Positions 53,586-62,806 of a DNA stretch of 64,000 nucleotides are shown in pieces. The DNA comes from [Clostridium] asparagiforme DSM 15981 (GTDB taxonomy: Bacteria > Bacillota > Clostridia > Lachnospirales > Lachnospiraceae). How positions within the stretch are numbered: position 1 is the stretch's first letter; each line of letters starts with the position of its first letter. The translations under genes were made by a program, and so were the position numbers. Below the pieces are notes generated by a model. The model worked only from the letters and a program-made list of their open reading frames with translations, did no database searches and was not told where the DNA came from. Where the stretch lies: assembly GCA_025149125.1 (NCBI GenBank), contig CP102272.1, forward strand, positions 1 to 64,000, read 5' to 3'.

Positions 53586-56500
53586 ATGGAACACGAGGAG
53601 AAAACAGGCTGTTTTATGTTTGGCGACCGGAAATGGTCGGAGTATGTTTTAGATACCTCGTCCACGGGTCTGTGGAGTATGACGACGGACCGCGAGATGC
53701 GGGAAACCAGAATGTATGTGGACCGGACAATGGCGAAGCTTCTGGGACTTCCGGGGAATTTGACGCCGGAGGATTGTTTTGAATTTTGGTACAAGCGGAT
53801 CAACAGGGGAAATTATTCCTATGTGAATGAAGCCCTGGGTAAGATGTTTACCACTGAAAAGCTCTGCGAGGTACAGTACACCTGGAATCACCCGGAATGG
53901 GGCGATATTCCGGTGCGGTGCGCCGGAAAGGTCCGGGAGATGGAGAACGGCCAGTTCCTCGTCTCAGGATACCACCAGAACATGGCCAATCTGGACCAGA
54001 TGAAGCGGTGGTCCTTAAACATGGGCTGGCAGGAGATTTTTGAGTACAATGTGACCAGCCGCACGGCTCTGGTGTACACGGACCGCATGTTGACCTACGG
54101 GGGCCAGCGGCAGATTCGCAATTTCCCCCAGAGCTGGGTGGAGGACGGGATCGTGCACCCGGATTTCCAGGACGCGTTTCTTCAGACCTTCGAGGCGGTT
54201 AAGAAGGGGGAGGAGCAGAGCTTCTGCGAGCTGCGCCTGAAGAATCAGGAGCGGGAGTACAGCTGGTTCCGCATGGAGCTGGAGGTGACCGGAAGCGAGG
54301 AGGGAAGCCCGGAGATCATCCTGGGCCGGTTGGACGACATCTCCAAGCAGAAAGCCATGGAGACCGCCTATATCCGGGAGAGCCGCCTCAACCGGGCGCT
54401 TTTGGGCAACGCGTCGGCGTACGCGGAGGCGGACATCACGGCGGGGACTGTGGAGCGGATGGGCGGAAACTGGATGTTCTATGAGAAGGCTTTCGAGACC
54501 AAGAGCTACGAGCAGATGATCCTGGAGGGATCCCGGCGAAGGGTCTATGGCAAGGACCGCAGAAAATATATTGAATATATGGACCGGAAGAGCCTTCTGG
54601 CCGCGTTCCGCCGGGGCAGTGAGAAATTGGAATGCGAGTACCGGAGGCTGACGGACCAGAACCAGGTGTGCTGGGTACGGCACACCATTTATCTTTACCG
54701 GGACCCGATAAACGGGGATGTGATGGCCTTAAACTGCCTGGTGAGCATCGACAAGGAAAAGCGGATGGAGGAGGCCATTCAGGGTCAGCGGAGCGCGGCC
54801 TGGGACAGCACGGACGTGGAGAGCGCCTTTGACCGCTTCCTGTCCCAGGTATCCGATATGGCCTACCTGGTGGACCCCGCCACCCACGAGCTGGTCTGCG
54901 GCAACCTGGCGTTTTACCGGAGGCTGGGAAAGACGGGCCGGGAGTGCGCCGGGCGCAAGTGCTATGAGCTGCTGTATGACCGCTCCCTGCCCTGCGTGTT
55001 CTGCCCCAATCTGAAGAAAAAACAGGTGAACATGGGCATCTGGGAAAATTACAACTCCTATCTCAACCAGCGTTTCCTCATGAAAAACCGGCTGGTGGAG
55101 TGGGAGGGACGCACGCTGCTGCTGGCCTTTGCCATCGATATCTCCGGGATTAAGGAGGAGATACAGGGCGACCAGTTACAGGAAGAGAAGTCCCAGCTGA
55201 TCGGGGAGGCCAACAGCCGGATCATCAGCTGCCTCTATTCCATGGCGGAGGCCCGGAACGCGCAGGCGGCGCTGGGCTGCGCGGCGGATGTGCTCACGAC
55301 TCATTACCGGCCGTCCCACCTGCGGTTTGTGCTTCCGCGGGAGAACGGCTTCGGTTACGCCTGTGTGAGCGGCTGGGACGGCAGAGGAGAGCTGGGACGC
55401 CCCATGGAACAGCATCTGGAGGAATGGCTGAGCCGTATGCAGCCGTCGGCCTGCAGGGAGGTGGACGGAGCCCAGGAGATTCTTCCTGAGTCCTTTGAGC
55501 TTTATCAGGATATGGAGAGCCAGCGGATCGGGGGCATGGCGGTGGTACCAATGGAGATCGCGGACCGGGAGCTGGGGTATCTGGTGATGCTGGACCGGGA
55601 GAAGCAGCAGCCCCTGCAGATGGCGGAGACGCTTTCTTACTTTGTGGGCCGGGAGATCCGGCATCGGAAAGATGCCAGACAGCTGGAGCACAGCATTTAC
55701 CACGATTCTCTGACCGGACTGCTCAACCGCAGCAGCTATGACCGCTACCGGAGGGATTACAGCCGGGATGACAGTTCCTCCATCGGGGTGATCTGCGCGG
55801 ACATCAACGATCTGCGGGCGGTAAATGAAGCCCAGGGCACCAAAGCGGGGGACGAACTGATCTGCCGCCTGGCGAACCTGCTGAAACAGCATTTCCCCAG
55901 GAACCAGGTGTTCCGCTTAAACAGCAATGAGTTTGACATTATACTGGAGAGCCTGACGGAACCGGAGTTTGAGGAGAAGCTTGAACAGATGAAGGCAACG
56001 CTTTCCCTCACCGCCGGGCTGTCGGTTTCTCTGGGGAGCGTGTGGGACGACCAGGAGCGGAATCTGGACGACGTGCAGAAGCAGGCGGTGGAACTTATGC
56101 GCCTGGAAAAACAGCGCTACTATGAGAATCAGCCCAGGACCAGGAAACTGGGGCGGACGGAATCGCTGCGCCAGCTGCTTCAGGCCATTGAGCGGAGGTC
56201 CTTCCGGGTGTTTTTGCAGCCCAAGGTATTCTTAAACAGCGGCAGTCTGGCGGGAGCTGAGGCGCTGATCCGCTATTACGACGAGGAAAAGGGGGTTATT
56301 TCCCCGGCCGCGTTTGTGGGAAATCTGGAGCGGGAGAATCTGATCAGCCACATCGACCTGTTTGTGCTGGAGGAAGTGTGCCGGATGATGGAGCGCTGGA
56401 ATAAATCCGGACATGCGCTGACCATTTCCTTCAACTTTTCCCGGATCACCCTGCTCTCCAACGACATCGTGCGCAGCGTGGAGTCCATTGTGAAGAAATA

Positions 56501-56912
56501 CCAGGTGGACAGAAGCCGCCTGGAGATCGAAGTGACGGAGAGTATCGGCGAGCTGGGCAAGGACACGATCTGTAAGGTGCTGCGCCGTTTTGGGGACCTG
56601 GGATACCGGATATCGCTGGACGACTTCGGCACCAGGTACAGCAACCTGGCGGTATTGTCAGATATCCGGTTTGATGTGTTAAAGCTGGATAAAAGCCTGG
56701 TGAGCAAGAGCTGCGACGACCGGGTCAGCCGCCAGGTGGTGCGCCATGTGATTTCCATGTGCAATGACCTGCACATCCGGACTGTGGCCGAGGGCGTGGA
56801 AGAGGAGGACCAGGAGCGCATCCTGCGGGAGGCGAACTGCGAGATCGGTCAGGGATACCGGTACGGAAAGCCCATGGCAGAGGATGAGTTTGAACGGTTA
56901 TGGATCAAATAA
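53586..56912 (+). CDS. PAS-domain sensor with degenerate GGDEF and intact EAL domain
   Basis: An 1108-residue cytoplasmic signalling protein without clear membrane helices. Several PAS-like domains fill about residues 15-530, a GAF-like region about 540-700, a GGDEF domain about 715-860 and an EAL domain about 870-1105. The GGDEF loop reads LNSNEF (near 778), so cyclase activity is unlikely. The EAL residues look complete: EALIRY (near 890), SFNFS, EVTES, DDFGTRYSN, KLDKS, AEGVEEED and GQGYRYG, which predicts c-di-GMP hydrolysis. A C-x2-C pair near 475 (CVFCPN) may bind a metal. Weak GGGAGT site at the ATG. Confidence 0.88.
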   Translation: MEHEEKTGCFMFGDRKWSEYVLDTSSTGLWSMTTDREMRETRMYVDRTMAKLLGLPGNLTPEDCFEFWYKRINRGNYSYVNEALGKMFTTEKLCEVQYTWNHPEWGDIPVRCAGKVREMENGQFLVSGYHQNMANLDQMKRWSLNMGWQEIFEYNVTSRTALVYTDRMLTYGGQRQIRNFPQSWVEDGIVHPDFQDAFLQTFEAVKKGEEQSFCELRLKNQEREYSWFRMELEVTGSEEGSPEIILGRLDDISKQKAMETAYIRESRLNRALLGNASAYAEADITAGTVERMGGNWMFYEKAFETKSYEQMILEGSRRRVYGKDRRKYIEYMDRKSLLAAFRRGSEKLECEYRRLTDQNQVCWVRHTIYLYRDPINGDVMALNCLVSIDKEKRMEEAIQGQRSAAWDSTDVESAFDRFLSQVSDMAYLVDPATHELVCGNLAFYRRLGKTGRECAGRKCYELLYDRSLPCVFCPNLKKKQVNMGIWENYNSYLNQRFLMKNRLVEWEGRTLLLAFAIDISGIKEEIQGDQLQEEKSQLIGEANSRIISCLYSMAEARNAQAALGCAADVLTTHYRPSHLRFVLPRENGFGYACVSGWDGRGELGRPMEQHLEEWLSRMQPSACREVDGAQEILPESFELYQDMESQRIGGMAVVPMEIADRELGYLVMLDREKQQPLQMAETLSYFVGREIRHRKDARQLEHSIYHDSLTGLLNRSSYDRYRRDYSRDDSSSIGVICADINDLRAVNEAQGTKAGDELICRLANLLKQHFPRNQVFRLNSNEFDIILESLTEPEFEEKLEQMKATLSLTAGLSVSLGSVWDDQERNLDDVQKQAVELMRLEKQRYYENQPRTRKLGRTESLRQLLQAIERRSFRVFLQPKVFLNSGSLAGAEALIRYYDEEKGVISPAAFVGNLERENLISHIDLFVLEEVCRMMERWNKSGHALTISFNFSRITLLSNDIVRSVESIVKKYQVDRSRLEIEVTESIGELGKDTICKVLRRFGDLGYRISLDDFGTRYSNLAVLSDIRFDVLKLDKSLVSKSCDDRVSRQVVRHVISMCNDLHIRTVAEGVEEEDQERILREANCEIGQGYRYGKPMAEDEFERLWIK

Positions 56913-56917
56913 GACAT

Positions 56918-56951
56918 GAGGGGGGCGGCTTAGTACTAGGCCGCCCTCTTT
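56918..56951 (+). terminator. terminator of the EAL gene, overlapping the LysR 3' end
   Basis: GAGGGGGGCGGC pairs with GCCGCCCTC followed by TTT. The last codons of the converging LysR gene (stop at 56936-56938) lie inside this stem. Confidence 0.7.
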
Positions 56952-57949
56952 GCGTGCAAAAAATTATAGATTGTTAATTGGGGGGGGGGGGGTATTATGA
57001 GGTGGCAATCCGGGATTTTTAAGGAGCTCTCATGGTTGTACACCTCGTTGAATACATGGATAAAGCATCGCGCGGCTTCGGACAGAGGGACGTATTTGGA
57101 GTAGTAGACCCCCCTGCTGCGGGTGAAAATAGGATTTTCAATGGAGAAATAGGCCATGGGCTTGACCAGGGGGATTCTAAGGGGGGTCCGTACCGGGGTG
57201 AAGACCATACCCATACCCGCGGAGGCCAGCCGCATGGCGGTCTCGTGCTTTTGAGTCTCCATGACGATGTTCGGGTTTAAGTTATATTTGTGGAACATGT
57301 CCCGGGCGATGGCGCCCATACCCTGTTCCGGGATCAATACGATAAAGTCACAGTTTCGCACAAGTTCCGGTTTGATGTAATAGGGGGTCAGCGGGGAGTT
57401 GTTGGACAGGTCCATGCTGCTTGCCAGGGGATGATCCGCGGGCATTGCAAGAAGAATCGGCTCGCTGTAAATGAGGTCGTAGGTAAATTCCATGGCGGAC
57501 ATGCTGTAGGCGGAATATACGATATCGACCTTCCCGGATTCCAGCTCGTCAAACAGCAGCCGGTTGTGCCCCTCCCGGATCTGCACTTCGATCTCCGGGT
57601 AACGGAACCGGAACTCCGGGAGCACATAAGGGATGGTGTTGCTGCAGAATTCCGTGTTCATACCCACCGTCACCTTGCCGCGGACGTCCGTTGAAATCTG
57701 GTTTAAGTCATATTGCAGGCTGCGTTCGATCTCCAGGATCAGCGCAGCTTTTTCGACGAATTTTTTCCCCGCCGGGGTCAGGGAAATGGGGATGACGGCC
57801 CGGTCAAAGAGCTGGGTGCCCAGGTCCTCCTCCAGCCGTTTTAAGTATTTAGTCAGGGCCGGCTGGGTGATACACAGTTCCCTGGCGGCCTTGGAAATAC
57901 TGTGATGCTTTGCGATGGCGAACACATATTCATATGCGGTAGTCTGCAT
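56936..57949 (-). CDS. LysR-family regulator with poly-G tract at its 3' end
   Basis: A 337-residue LysR-type protein. The helix-turn-helix (about residues 3-60) shows ISKAARELCITQPALTKYLK, and the rest is the effector-binding domain. I chose the ATG at 57949 (MQTTAYEYVF), five bases after GGAAGGAG. It is divergent from the peptide-importer operon, which it probably regulates. The final 25 residues are abnormal: a 13-C tract (13 G on the plus strand) encodes a Pro run and sends the frame through the terminator of the neighbouring gene. One base fewer would give a stop two codons after the tract. Confidence 0.85.
   Translation of the reverse strand: MQTTAYEYVFAIAKHHSISKAARELCITQPALTKYLKRLEEDLGTQLFDRAVIPISLTPAGKKFVEKAALILEIERSLQYDLNQISTDVRGKVTVGMNTEFCSNTIPYVLPEFRFRYPEIEVQIREGHNRLLFDELESGKVDIVYSAYSMSAMEFTYDLIYSEPILLAMPADHPLASSMDLSNNSPLTPYYIKPELVRNCDFIVLIPEQGMGAIARDMFHKYNLNPNIVMETQKHETAMRLASAGMGMVFTPVRTPLRIPLVKPMAYFSIENPIFTRSRGVYYSKYVPLSEAARCFIHVFNEVYNHESSLKIPDCHLIIPPPPQLTIYNFLHAKRAA
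56980..56992. repeat. 13-base poly-G homopolymer
   Basis: Thirteen consecutive G on the plus strand lie within the 3' end of the LysR gene. Such tracts slip during replication and are also common sequencing-error sites. Confidence 0.9.
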
Positions 57950-58003
57950 AAAGACTCCTTCCCTCATGACAAAATGTTATGGGCATTATGCATGATCTGT
58001 CAT

Positions 58004-58032
58004 TAGACAAATAAGTTTTCCTCTATTATACT
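58004..58032 (+). promoter_or_regulatory. promoter of the peptide-importer operon
   Basis: TAGACA (58004-58009), a 17-base spacer and TATACT (58027-58032). The upstream 57965-58000 stretch contains GCATTATGC-type dyads that could bind the divergent LysR protein (inference). Confidence 0.45.
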
Positions 58033-58197
58033 AAAAAAAAGTAATTTTGCAAAAAAATGTCGAAATTTTTACATAAAATTACTATATTTTACTGAAATGA
58101 AGTAAATGTATAGGATGTATGACTTTTTTTGGGAGTATTAGCAGAAAAAAACTGTTGCACGACAGTTTATTATTAAGAAAAAGAGAGGAAAAGAGCT

Positions 58198-59823
58198 ATG
58201 AAAAAGAGAACACAAAAACTCCTGGCTATGTTCCTGGCAGTCGCGATGGCAATTTCCATGACCGCCTGCGGAGGTTCAGGCGCTCCCGCTTCATCAGGGG
58301 GCGGAGAGGGAAATACTGCGGCGGCGGGAGACAGCGGGGCAGCGGCAGGCGAGGAAAAACTCAGCAGCCGCGACACCCTGAATATGGCCAGCAAGTCCGA
58401 GCCCACATCCCTGGACCCGGCTCAGACGAAAGACCTTGTAACCTGGATGTTTATGTACAACGTTTCCGATCCCCTGCTTTATTTCAACTGGGAGACTCAG
58501 GAATACGAGCCGGCGATCGCCACAGAGTGGTCTGAGAGCGAGGACGGACTGGTGTACGACTTCACCATCCGCGAGGGCGTGAAATTCCACAACGGCGACA
58601 TCATGACCGTTGACGATGTGGTTTATTCCCTGAACAGGGCTATCGCCTCCTCCTTTACGGCGCAGACCAACGCCTGCATCGACCGTTTTGAGAAGGTGGA
58701 CGACACCCACATTAAGGCGTATCTGAAGTATGCCTATGCGCCGTTCCTGGAGATCATGACCAACCCCGCTTACGCCATCGTCAGCCAGAAGGCTGTGGAA
58801 GAGTGCGAGGCTGCCGGGCGCGACTTTGGCCGTGAGCCTGTGGGCGTTGGCGCTTACAAGCTGACCAAGTGGCAGAGCGGAAACCGTCTGGAGTTCGAGC
58901 GCCACGACGATTACTACCGCGGAACTCCCAAGATGAAATACATCAACTGGACCATTATTACCGACGCTTCCGCCGGAGCCATGGCTCTGGAGGCCGGTGA
59001 GATCGATTATTACTATGCAGTCAGCAAAGCGGATTTTGCTCACCTGGCGGAACTGCCCAACCTGCACTCTGAGGTTGAAGAGCGCGGATTCGGTCTGTAC
59101 GACATCACTTTCAACACCACCGACGGTCCCTTCGCGGACATCAATCTGAGAAAAGCGGTGGCCTACGCCATCAACCGCGATGAGATTCTTGCAGGCGGCG
59201 CGGAAGGCTACGGCGTTGTGAACAACTGCTGGTGTGCAACCGGCGCGACCGGCTATCTGGATGATTTCGAGTGGTATGAGCAGGATCTGGAGAAGGCGAA
59301 AGAGTGCCTGGCTGCTGCCGGTTATCCCAACGGCATCGACGTGGTGTTCACCCAGGACAGCTCCGACACCTATATGGCGCCCGCAGAGGTTATGCAGGCT
59401 CAGCTGGCCAAGGTCGGCATCAACGTGACCTTTGAGAAGCTTCAGCGTTCCGTATGGATCGACACCGTTTCCGGAAACCGTCAGTTTGACGCTTCCCTGC
59501 GAATGACCAACCACGTGATCAACGACGCGGAGTACATGCTGCGCCGCAGACTGACCACCGATATGCTGGGCGGCGGCAACAACTATGCGGGCTATCAGAA
59601 CCCGGAATTCGACAAGCTGGTGGACCAGTCCGCAGTTGAGACTGATCCGGCAAAGAGAAACGATATCTTCCGTCAGTGCTATCAGATGATCAAGGACGAC
59701 GTGCCGGTGATTCCGCTGTACACCCAGACCTCCCCGATCATTATCAACAAGAATGTAAAGGGTTGGACCTTCCATCCCCTTGAGCGCAACGTGTGGGCCG
59801 AAGCTTACCTTGTAGAGGAATAA
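58198..59823 (+). CDS. ABC peptide transporter substrate-binding lipoprotein
   Basis: A 541-residue family 5 (Dpp/Opp type) solute-binding lipoprotein. The signal peptide ends in the lipobox SMTAC (lipid Cys 24), followed by a Ser/Gly/Ala linker. Marks are SLDPAQTKD, EDGLVYDFTIREGVKFHNGD and LRKAVAYAINRDEIL. GAGAGGAAAAG precedes the ATG. A strong terminator separates it from the permease genes, so it should be made in excess over them. Ligand: di/oligopeptide or related compound (inference). Confidence 0.93.
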   Translation: MKKRTQKLLAMFLAVAMAISMTACGGSGAPASSGGGEGNTAAAGDSGAAAGEEKLSSRDTLNMASKSEPTSLDPAQTKDLVTWMFMYNVSDPLLYFNWETQEYEPAIATEWSESEDGLVYDFTIREGVKFHNGDIMTVDDVVYSLNRAIASSFTAQTNACIDRFEKVDDTHIKAYLKYAYAPFLEIMTNPAYAIVSQKAVEECEAAGRDFGREPVGVGAYKLTKWQSGNRLEFERHDDYYRGTPKMKYINWTIITDASAGAMALEAGEIDYYYAVSKADFAHLAELPNLHSEVEERGFGLYDITFNTTDGPFADINLRKAVAYAINRDEILAGGAEGYGVVNNCWCATGATGYLDDFEWYEQDLEKAKECLAAAGYPNGIDVVFTQDSSDTYMAPAEVMQAQLAKVGINVTFEKLQRSVWIDTVSGNRQFDASLRMTNHVINDAEYMLRRRLTTDMLGGGNNYAGYQNPEFDKLVDQSAVETDPAKRNDIFRQCYQMIKDDVPVIPLYTQTSPIIINKNVKGWTFHPLERNVWAEAYLVEE

Positions 59824-59848
59824 ATAATTACGATAACAGTCGACGGCT

Positions 59849-59882
59849 AGCCGGGCGCACTCCGAGCGCCCGGCTTTTTTAA
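59849..59882 (+). terminator. intra-operon terminator after the binding-protein gene
   Basis: AGCCGGGCGC (59849-59858) and GCGCCCGGCT (59866-59875) form a perfect ten-base stem followed by six T. Confidence 0.88.
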
Positions 59883-59929
59883 CAGAGAAATCGTGCCAGC
59901 GGCCGTCTGTGGCTGTGGAAAGGATGTTT

Positions 59930-60883
59930 ATGCTCAAATATATAGGAAAAAGACTATTGATGATGATCCCCGTAATCATAGGCGTTGTATTCATCATTTT
60001 CGCCATCATGGAGCTCACACCGGGCGATCCGGTTATGATGATCCTGGGCGAGGGCGCTCCCATTGAGGCTCAGGAGGCGCTGCGGGAGGAGATGGGGCTC
60101 AACGATCCCTTCTTTATCCGCTTTGGACGGTATGTGATGGACGCCGCCCATGGAGACCTTGGGACCAGTTATACCTCCGGCCTGCCGGTTTTTGACGAGA
60201 TTGTAGCGCGTATGCCCTACACCTTAAGCCTTGCCACCTTCAGCATCTGCGTGGCGGTGATCGTGGGCCTGCCCATCGGCATATTGTCCGCGATCAAGCA
60301 GTATTCCCTCACGGACAACCTGACCCTGGCGGTCTCCCTGACCATCACCTCCATGCCCGCGTTCTTCCTGGCCATGCTGCTGATGATGCTCTTCTGTATC
60401 AAGCTGGGCTGGCTTCCCATGATGGGACTGTCGTCGCCAAAACACTATATTCTGCCGGTAATCGCCTCGGCGTCCTCCACCACGGCGGCGTTACTGCGTA
60501 TGACCAGAACCACCATGCTGGAGGTCATCCGCCAGGATTATATCCGCACCGCAAAAGCCAAGGGCGCGGCTCCCAGAACCGTGACCTACGGACACGCCCT
60601 GCGCAACGCCCTGCTTCCGGTGGTTACCGTAATCGGCACCAACTTCGGTTTCGCCCTGGGCGGCTCCATCGTGCTGGAGCAGGTGTTCACCATCCCCGGA
60701 CTGGGCCAGCTGATGATCAACGCCATCCGCCAGAAGGACACGCCCATCGTGATGGGCGCGGTTATGACCACGGCTATTTTCGCCAGCCTGATCAACCTGT
60801 TGGTTGACATTGTCTACACATACATCGATCCGAGACTGGCATCCCAGTTTACTTCCGTGAAAAGGAGTGTGAAGAAGGCATGA
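59930..60883 (+). CDS. ABC peptide transporter permease, DppB-like
   Basis: A 317-residue permease of the DppB/OppB family. MLKYIGKRLLMMIPVIIGVV is the usual first helix, ELTPGDPVMMILGE follows, and the EAA-type loop is DYIRTAKAKGAAPRTV. I chose the ATG at 59930, six bases after GAAAGG; the ATG at 59924 is possible. It overlaps the next permease by ATGA. Confidence 0.92.
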   Translation: MLKYIGKRLLMMIPVIIGVVFIIFAIMELTPGDPVMMILGEGAPIEAQEALREEMGLNDPFFIRFGRYVMDAAHGDLGTSYTSGLPVFDEIVARMPYTLSLATFSICVAVIVGLPIGILSAIKQYSLTDNLTLAVSLTITSMPAFFLAMLLMMLFCIKLGWLPMMGLSSPKHYILPVIASASSTTAALLRMTRTTMLEVIRQDYIRTAKAKGAAPRTVTYGHALRNALLPVVTVIGTNFGFALGGSIVLEQVFTIPGLGQLMINAIRQKDTPIVMGAVMTTAIFASLINLLVDIVYTYIDPRLASQFTSVKRSVKKA

Positions 60884-61788
60884 GTATGGTTACTATGACA
60901 GCAGACGGCGGCGTGAAGAGCAAATACAATGCCGCCAGGAAAAAAAGCCAGTGGAAGACGATCTGGCTCCGTTTTAAAAAGAACAAGCTGGCCCTTGCCG
61001 GGCTGATCGTATTCGCTCTGATGGCCATCACGGTGCTCAGCGCGGATCTCTGGCTGGACTATGAGAGCGGCGTGCTGACCATGGATATCGCCAACGCCTA
61101 CCAGGGTCCCAGCGCGGCCCATTTCTTCGGTACCGACCAGTACGGGCGGGATTATTTCACCCGTGTGATTTACGGCGGCCGCATCTCCATGTTCGTGGGC
61201 ATCGCCACCGTAGCCGTGTCCCTCACTTTCGGAGGGCTGATCGGCGCCACCGCGGCCTATTACGGCGGCCGGGTGGACAATGTGCTCATGCGTCTCATGG
61301 ATGTGTTGATGGCGATTCCCAGCACATTGCTTGCCATCACCATTATCTCCGCCCTGGGCAGCAGCATGTTTAATATGATCGTGGCTATGGGCGTTTCCCA
61401 GATTGCCAGAATGGCCCGTATCGTGCGGTCGGCGGTTATGAGCGTTAAGGGCCAGGAGTACATCGAGGCCTGCCGGGCCTGCGGCACCAGCGACGCCCGG
61501 ATCATTATGCGGCACATCCTGCCCAACGCCATGGGTCCCGTGCTGGTTCAGGTTACCCAGACCGTGGCCCGTTCCGTGATCACCGTTGCGTCCTTGAGCT
61601 TCGTGGGACTGGGCGTTTCCGAGCCTACGCCGGAGTGGGGCAGCATGCTGTCCTTCGCAAAGACCCAGATGAGATACTATCCGTATCTGTCCCTGTTCCC
61701 CGGATTTGCCGTGGTGATGTCCGTTATGTCCCTTACTCTGGCGGGCGACGGTCTGAGAGACGCCATGGATCCAAGGCTGAGAAACTGA
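60880..61788 (+). CDS. ABC peptide transporter permease, DppC-like
   Basis: A 302-residue permease of the DppC/OppC family. The N-terminal cytoplasmic part ends with TIWLRFKKNKLALAGLIVF; FFGTDQYGRDYFTRVIYGGR is the family signature and YIEACRACGTSDARII the EAA-type loop. Its ATG overlaps the DppB-like stop, so the pair is translationally coupled. Confidence 0.93.
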   Translation: MSMVTMTADGGVKSKYNAARKKSQWKTIWLRFKKNKLALAGLIVFALMAITVLSADLWLDYESGVLTMDIANAYQGPSAAHFFGTDQYGRDYFTRVIYGGRISMFVGIATVAVSLTFGGLIGATAAYYGGRVDNVLMRLMDVLMAIPSTLLAITIISALGSSMFNMIVAMGVSQIARMARIVRSAVMSVKGQEYIEACRACGTSDARIIMRHILPNAMGPVLVQVTQTVARSVITVASLSFVGLGVSEPTPEWGSMLSFAKTQMRYYPYLSLFPGFAVVMSVMSLTLAGDGLRDAMDPRLRN

Positions 61789-61810
61789 TTACAGGGAAGG
61801 GAGCAAAGGT

Positions 61811-62806
61811 ATGTCTGAGAAATTGCTGGAAATTAAGAACTTGCATGTTATGTATAAAACCGACGAGGATGACGTGTACGCCTTAAACGGGATTAACCTG
61901 GAGCTGGATAAGGGCGAGACCCTGGGACTGGTGGGGGAGACCGGAGCGGGAAAGACCACCATCGCCCTCAGTATCCTGAAATTACTTCCGGAGCGCACCG
62001 GCTTCATCACCCAGGGCGAGATCCTGTTTGAGGGCCAGGACGTGGTCAACATGAAGGAAGAGAAGATGCGCATGCTGCGCGGAAATGATATCTCCATGAT
62101 TTTCGCCGACCCCATGAGCGCCTTAAACCCCCTGCACACGGTGGGAAGCCAGATCGCCGAGGTGATTCTGCTCCACAATACGGGCATGAGCCACGCCGAT
62201 GTGGAGAAAAAGGTGGACGAGATGATGGAGCTGGTGGGAATCCCGGCGGAGCGCAAGGTGGAGTACCCACATCAGTTCTCCGGCGGAATGCGCCAGAGAA
62301 TCGTGATTGCCATGGCGCTGTCCTGTACGCCCCGGCTGCTGCTGGCGGACGAGCCCACCACGGCTCTGGACGTTACCATCCAGGCCCAGGTGCTTAAAAT
62401 GATGGAGGACTTAAAGGAGCGTTTGAACACCTCCATGATCATGATTACCCACGATCTGGGCGTTGTGGCCCAGATTTGCAACCGGGTGGCCATCATCTAC
62501 GCGGGCGAGATCGTGGAGTACGGGAAGATTGAGGATATTTATGAGGGGGAGAAGCATCACCCATACACTGTGGGCCTGTTCGGGTCCATCCCGGATATCA
62601 CCAGCACCGCATCCAGGCTGACGCCCATCGACGGCCTGATGCCGGATCCCACGAAACCCATTCCCGGGTGCCGGTTCGCGGACCGCTGCCCGCACTGCAT
62701 GGAGATTTGCAACACGAAAGCGCCGGGTATGGCTGACTTTGACGGTCATCAGATCAAGTGTTTCCTCTATTTGCAGGACGAAAAAAACGGCGGGGAGGGA
62801 AAATAA
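61811..62806 (+). CDS. ABC peptide transporter ATP-binding protein, DppD-like
   Basis: A 331-residue ATPase. Walker A is GETGAGKTT, the signature is FSGGMRQR, Walker B is LLLADEPTTALD and the H-loop is MITHDLGVV. The C-terminal oligopeptide-transporter extension has the Cys cluster CRFADRCPHCMEIC, as in proteins of this group that bind an iron-sulfur cluster. GAAGGGAG precedes the ATG. It pairs with the next ATPase. Confidence 0.93.
   Translation: MSEKLLEIKNLHVMYKTDEDDVYALNGINLELDKGETLGLVGETGAGKTTIALSILKLLPERTGFITQGEILFEGQDVVNMKEEKMRMLRGNDISMIFADPMSALNPLHTVGSQIAEVILLHNTGMSHADVEKKVDEMMELVGIPAERKVEYPHQFSGGMRQRIVIAMALSCTPRLLLADEPTTALDVTIQAQVLKMMEDLKERLNTSMIMITHDLGVVAQICNRVAIIYAGEIVEYGKIEDIYEGEKHHPYTVGLFGSIPDITSTASRLTPIDGLMPDPTKPIPGCRFADRCPHCMEICNTKAPGMADFDGHQIKCFLYLQDEKNGGEGK

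Noticed and set aside
58294..60063. 589-codon minus-strand frame opposite the peptide-binding protein gene
   Set aside because: It would span the strong terminator and two real genes; the plus-strand lipoprotein is certain.
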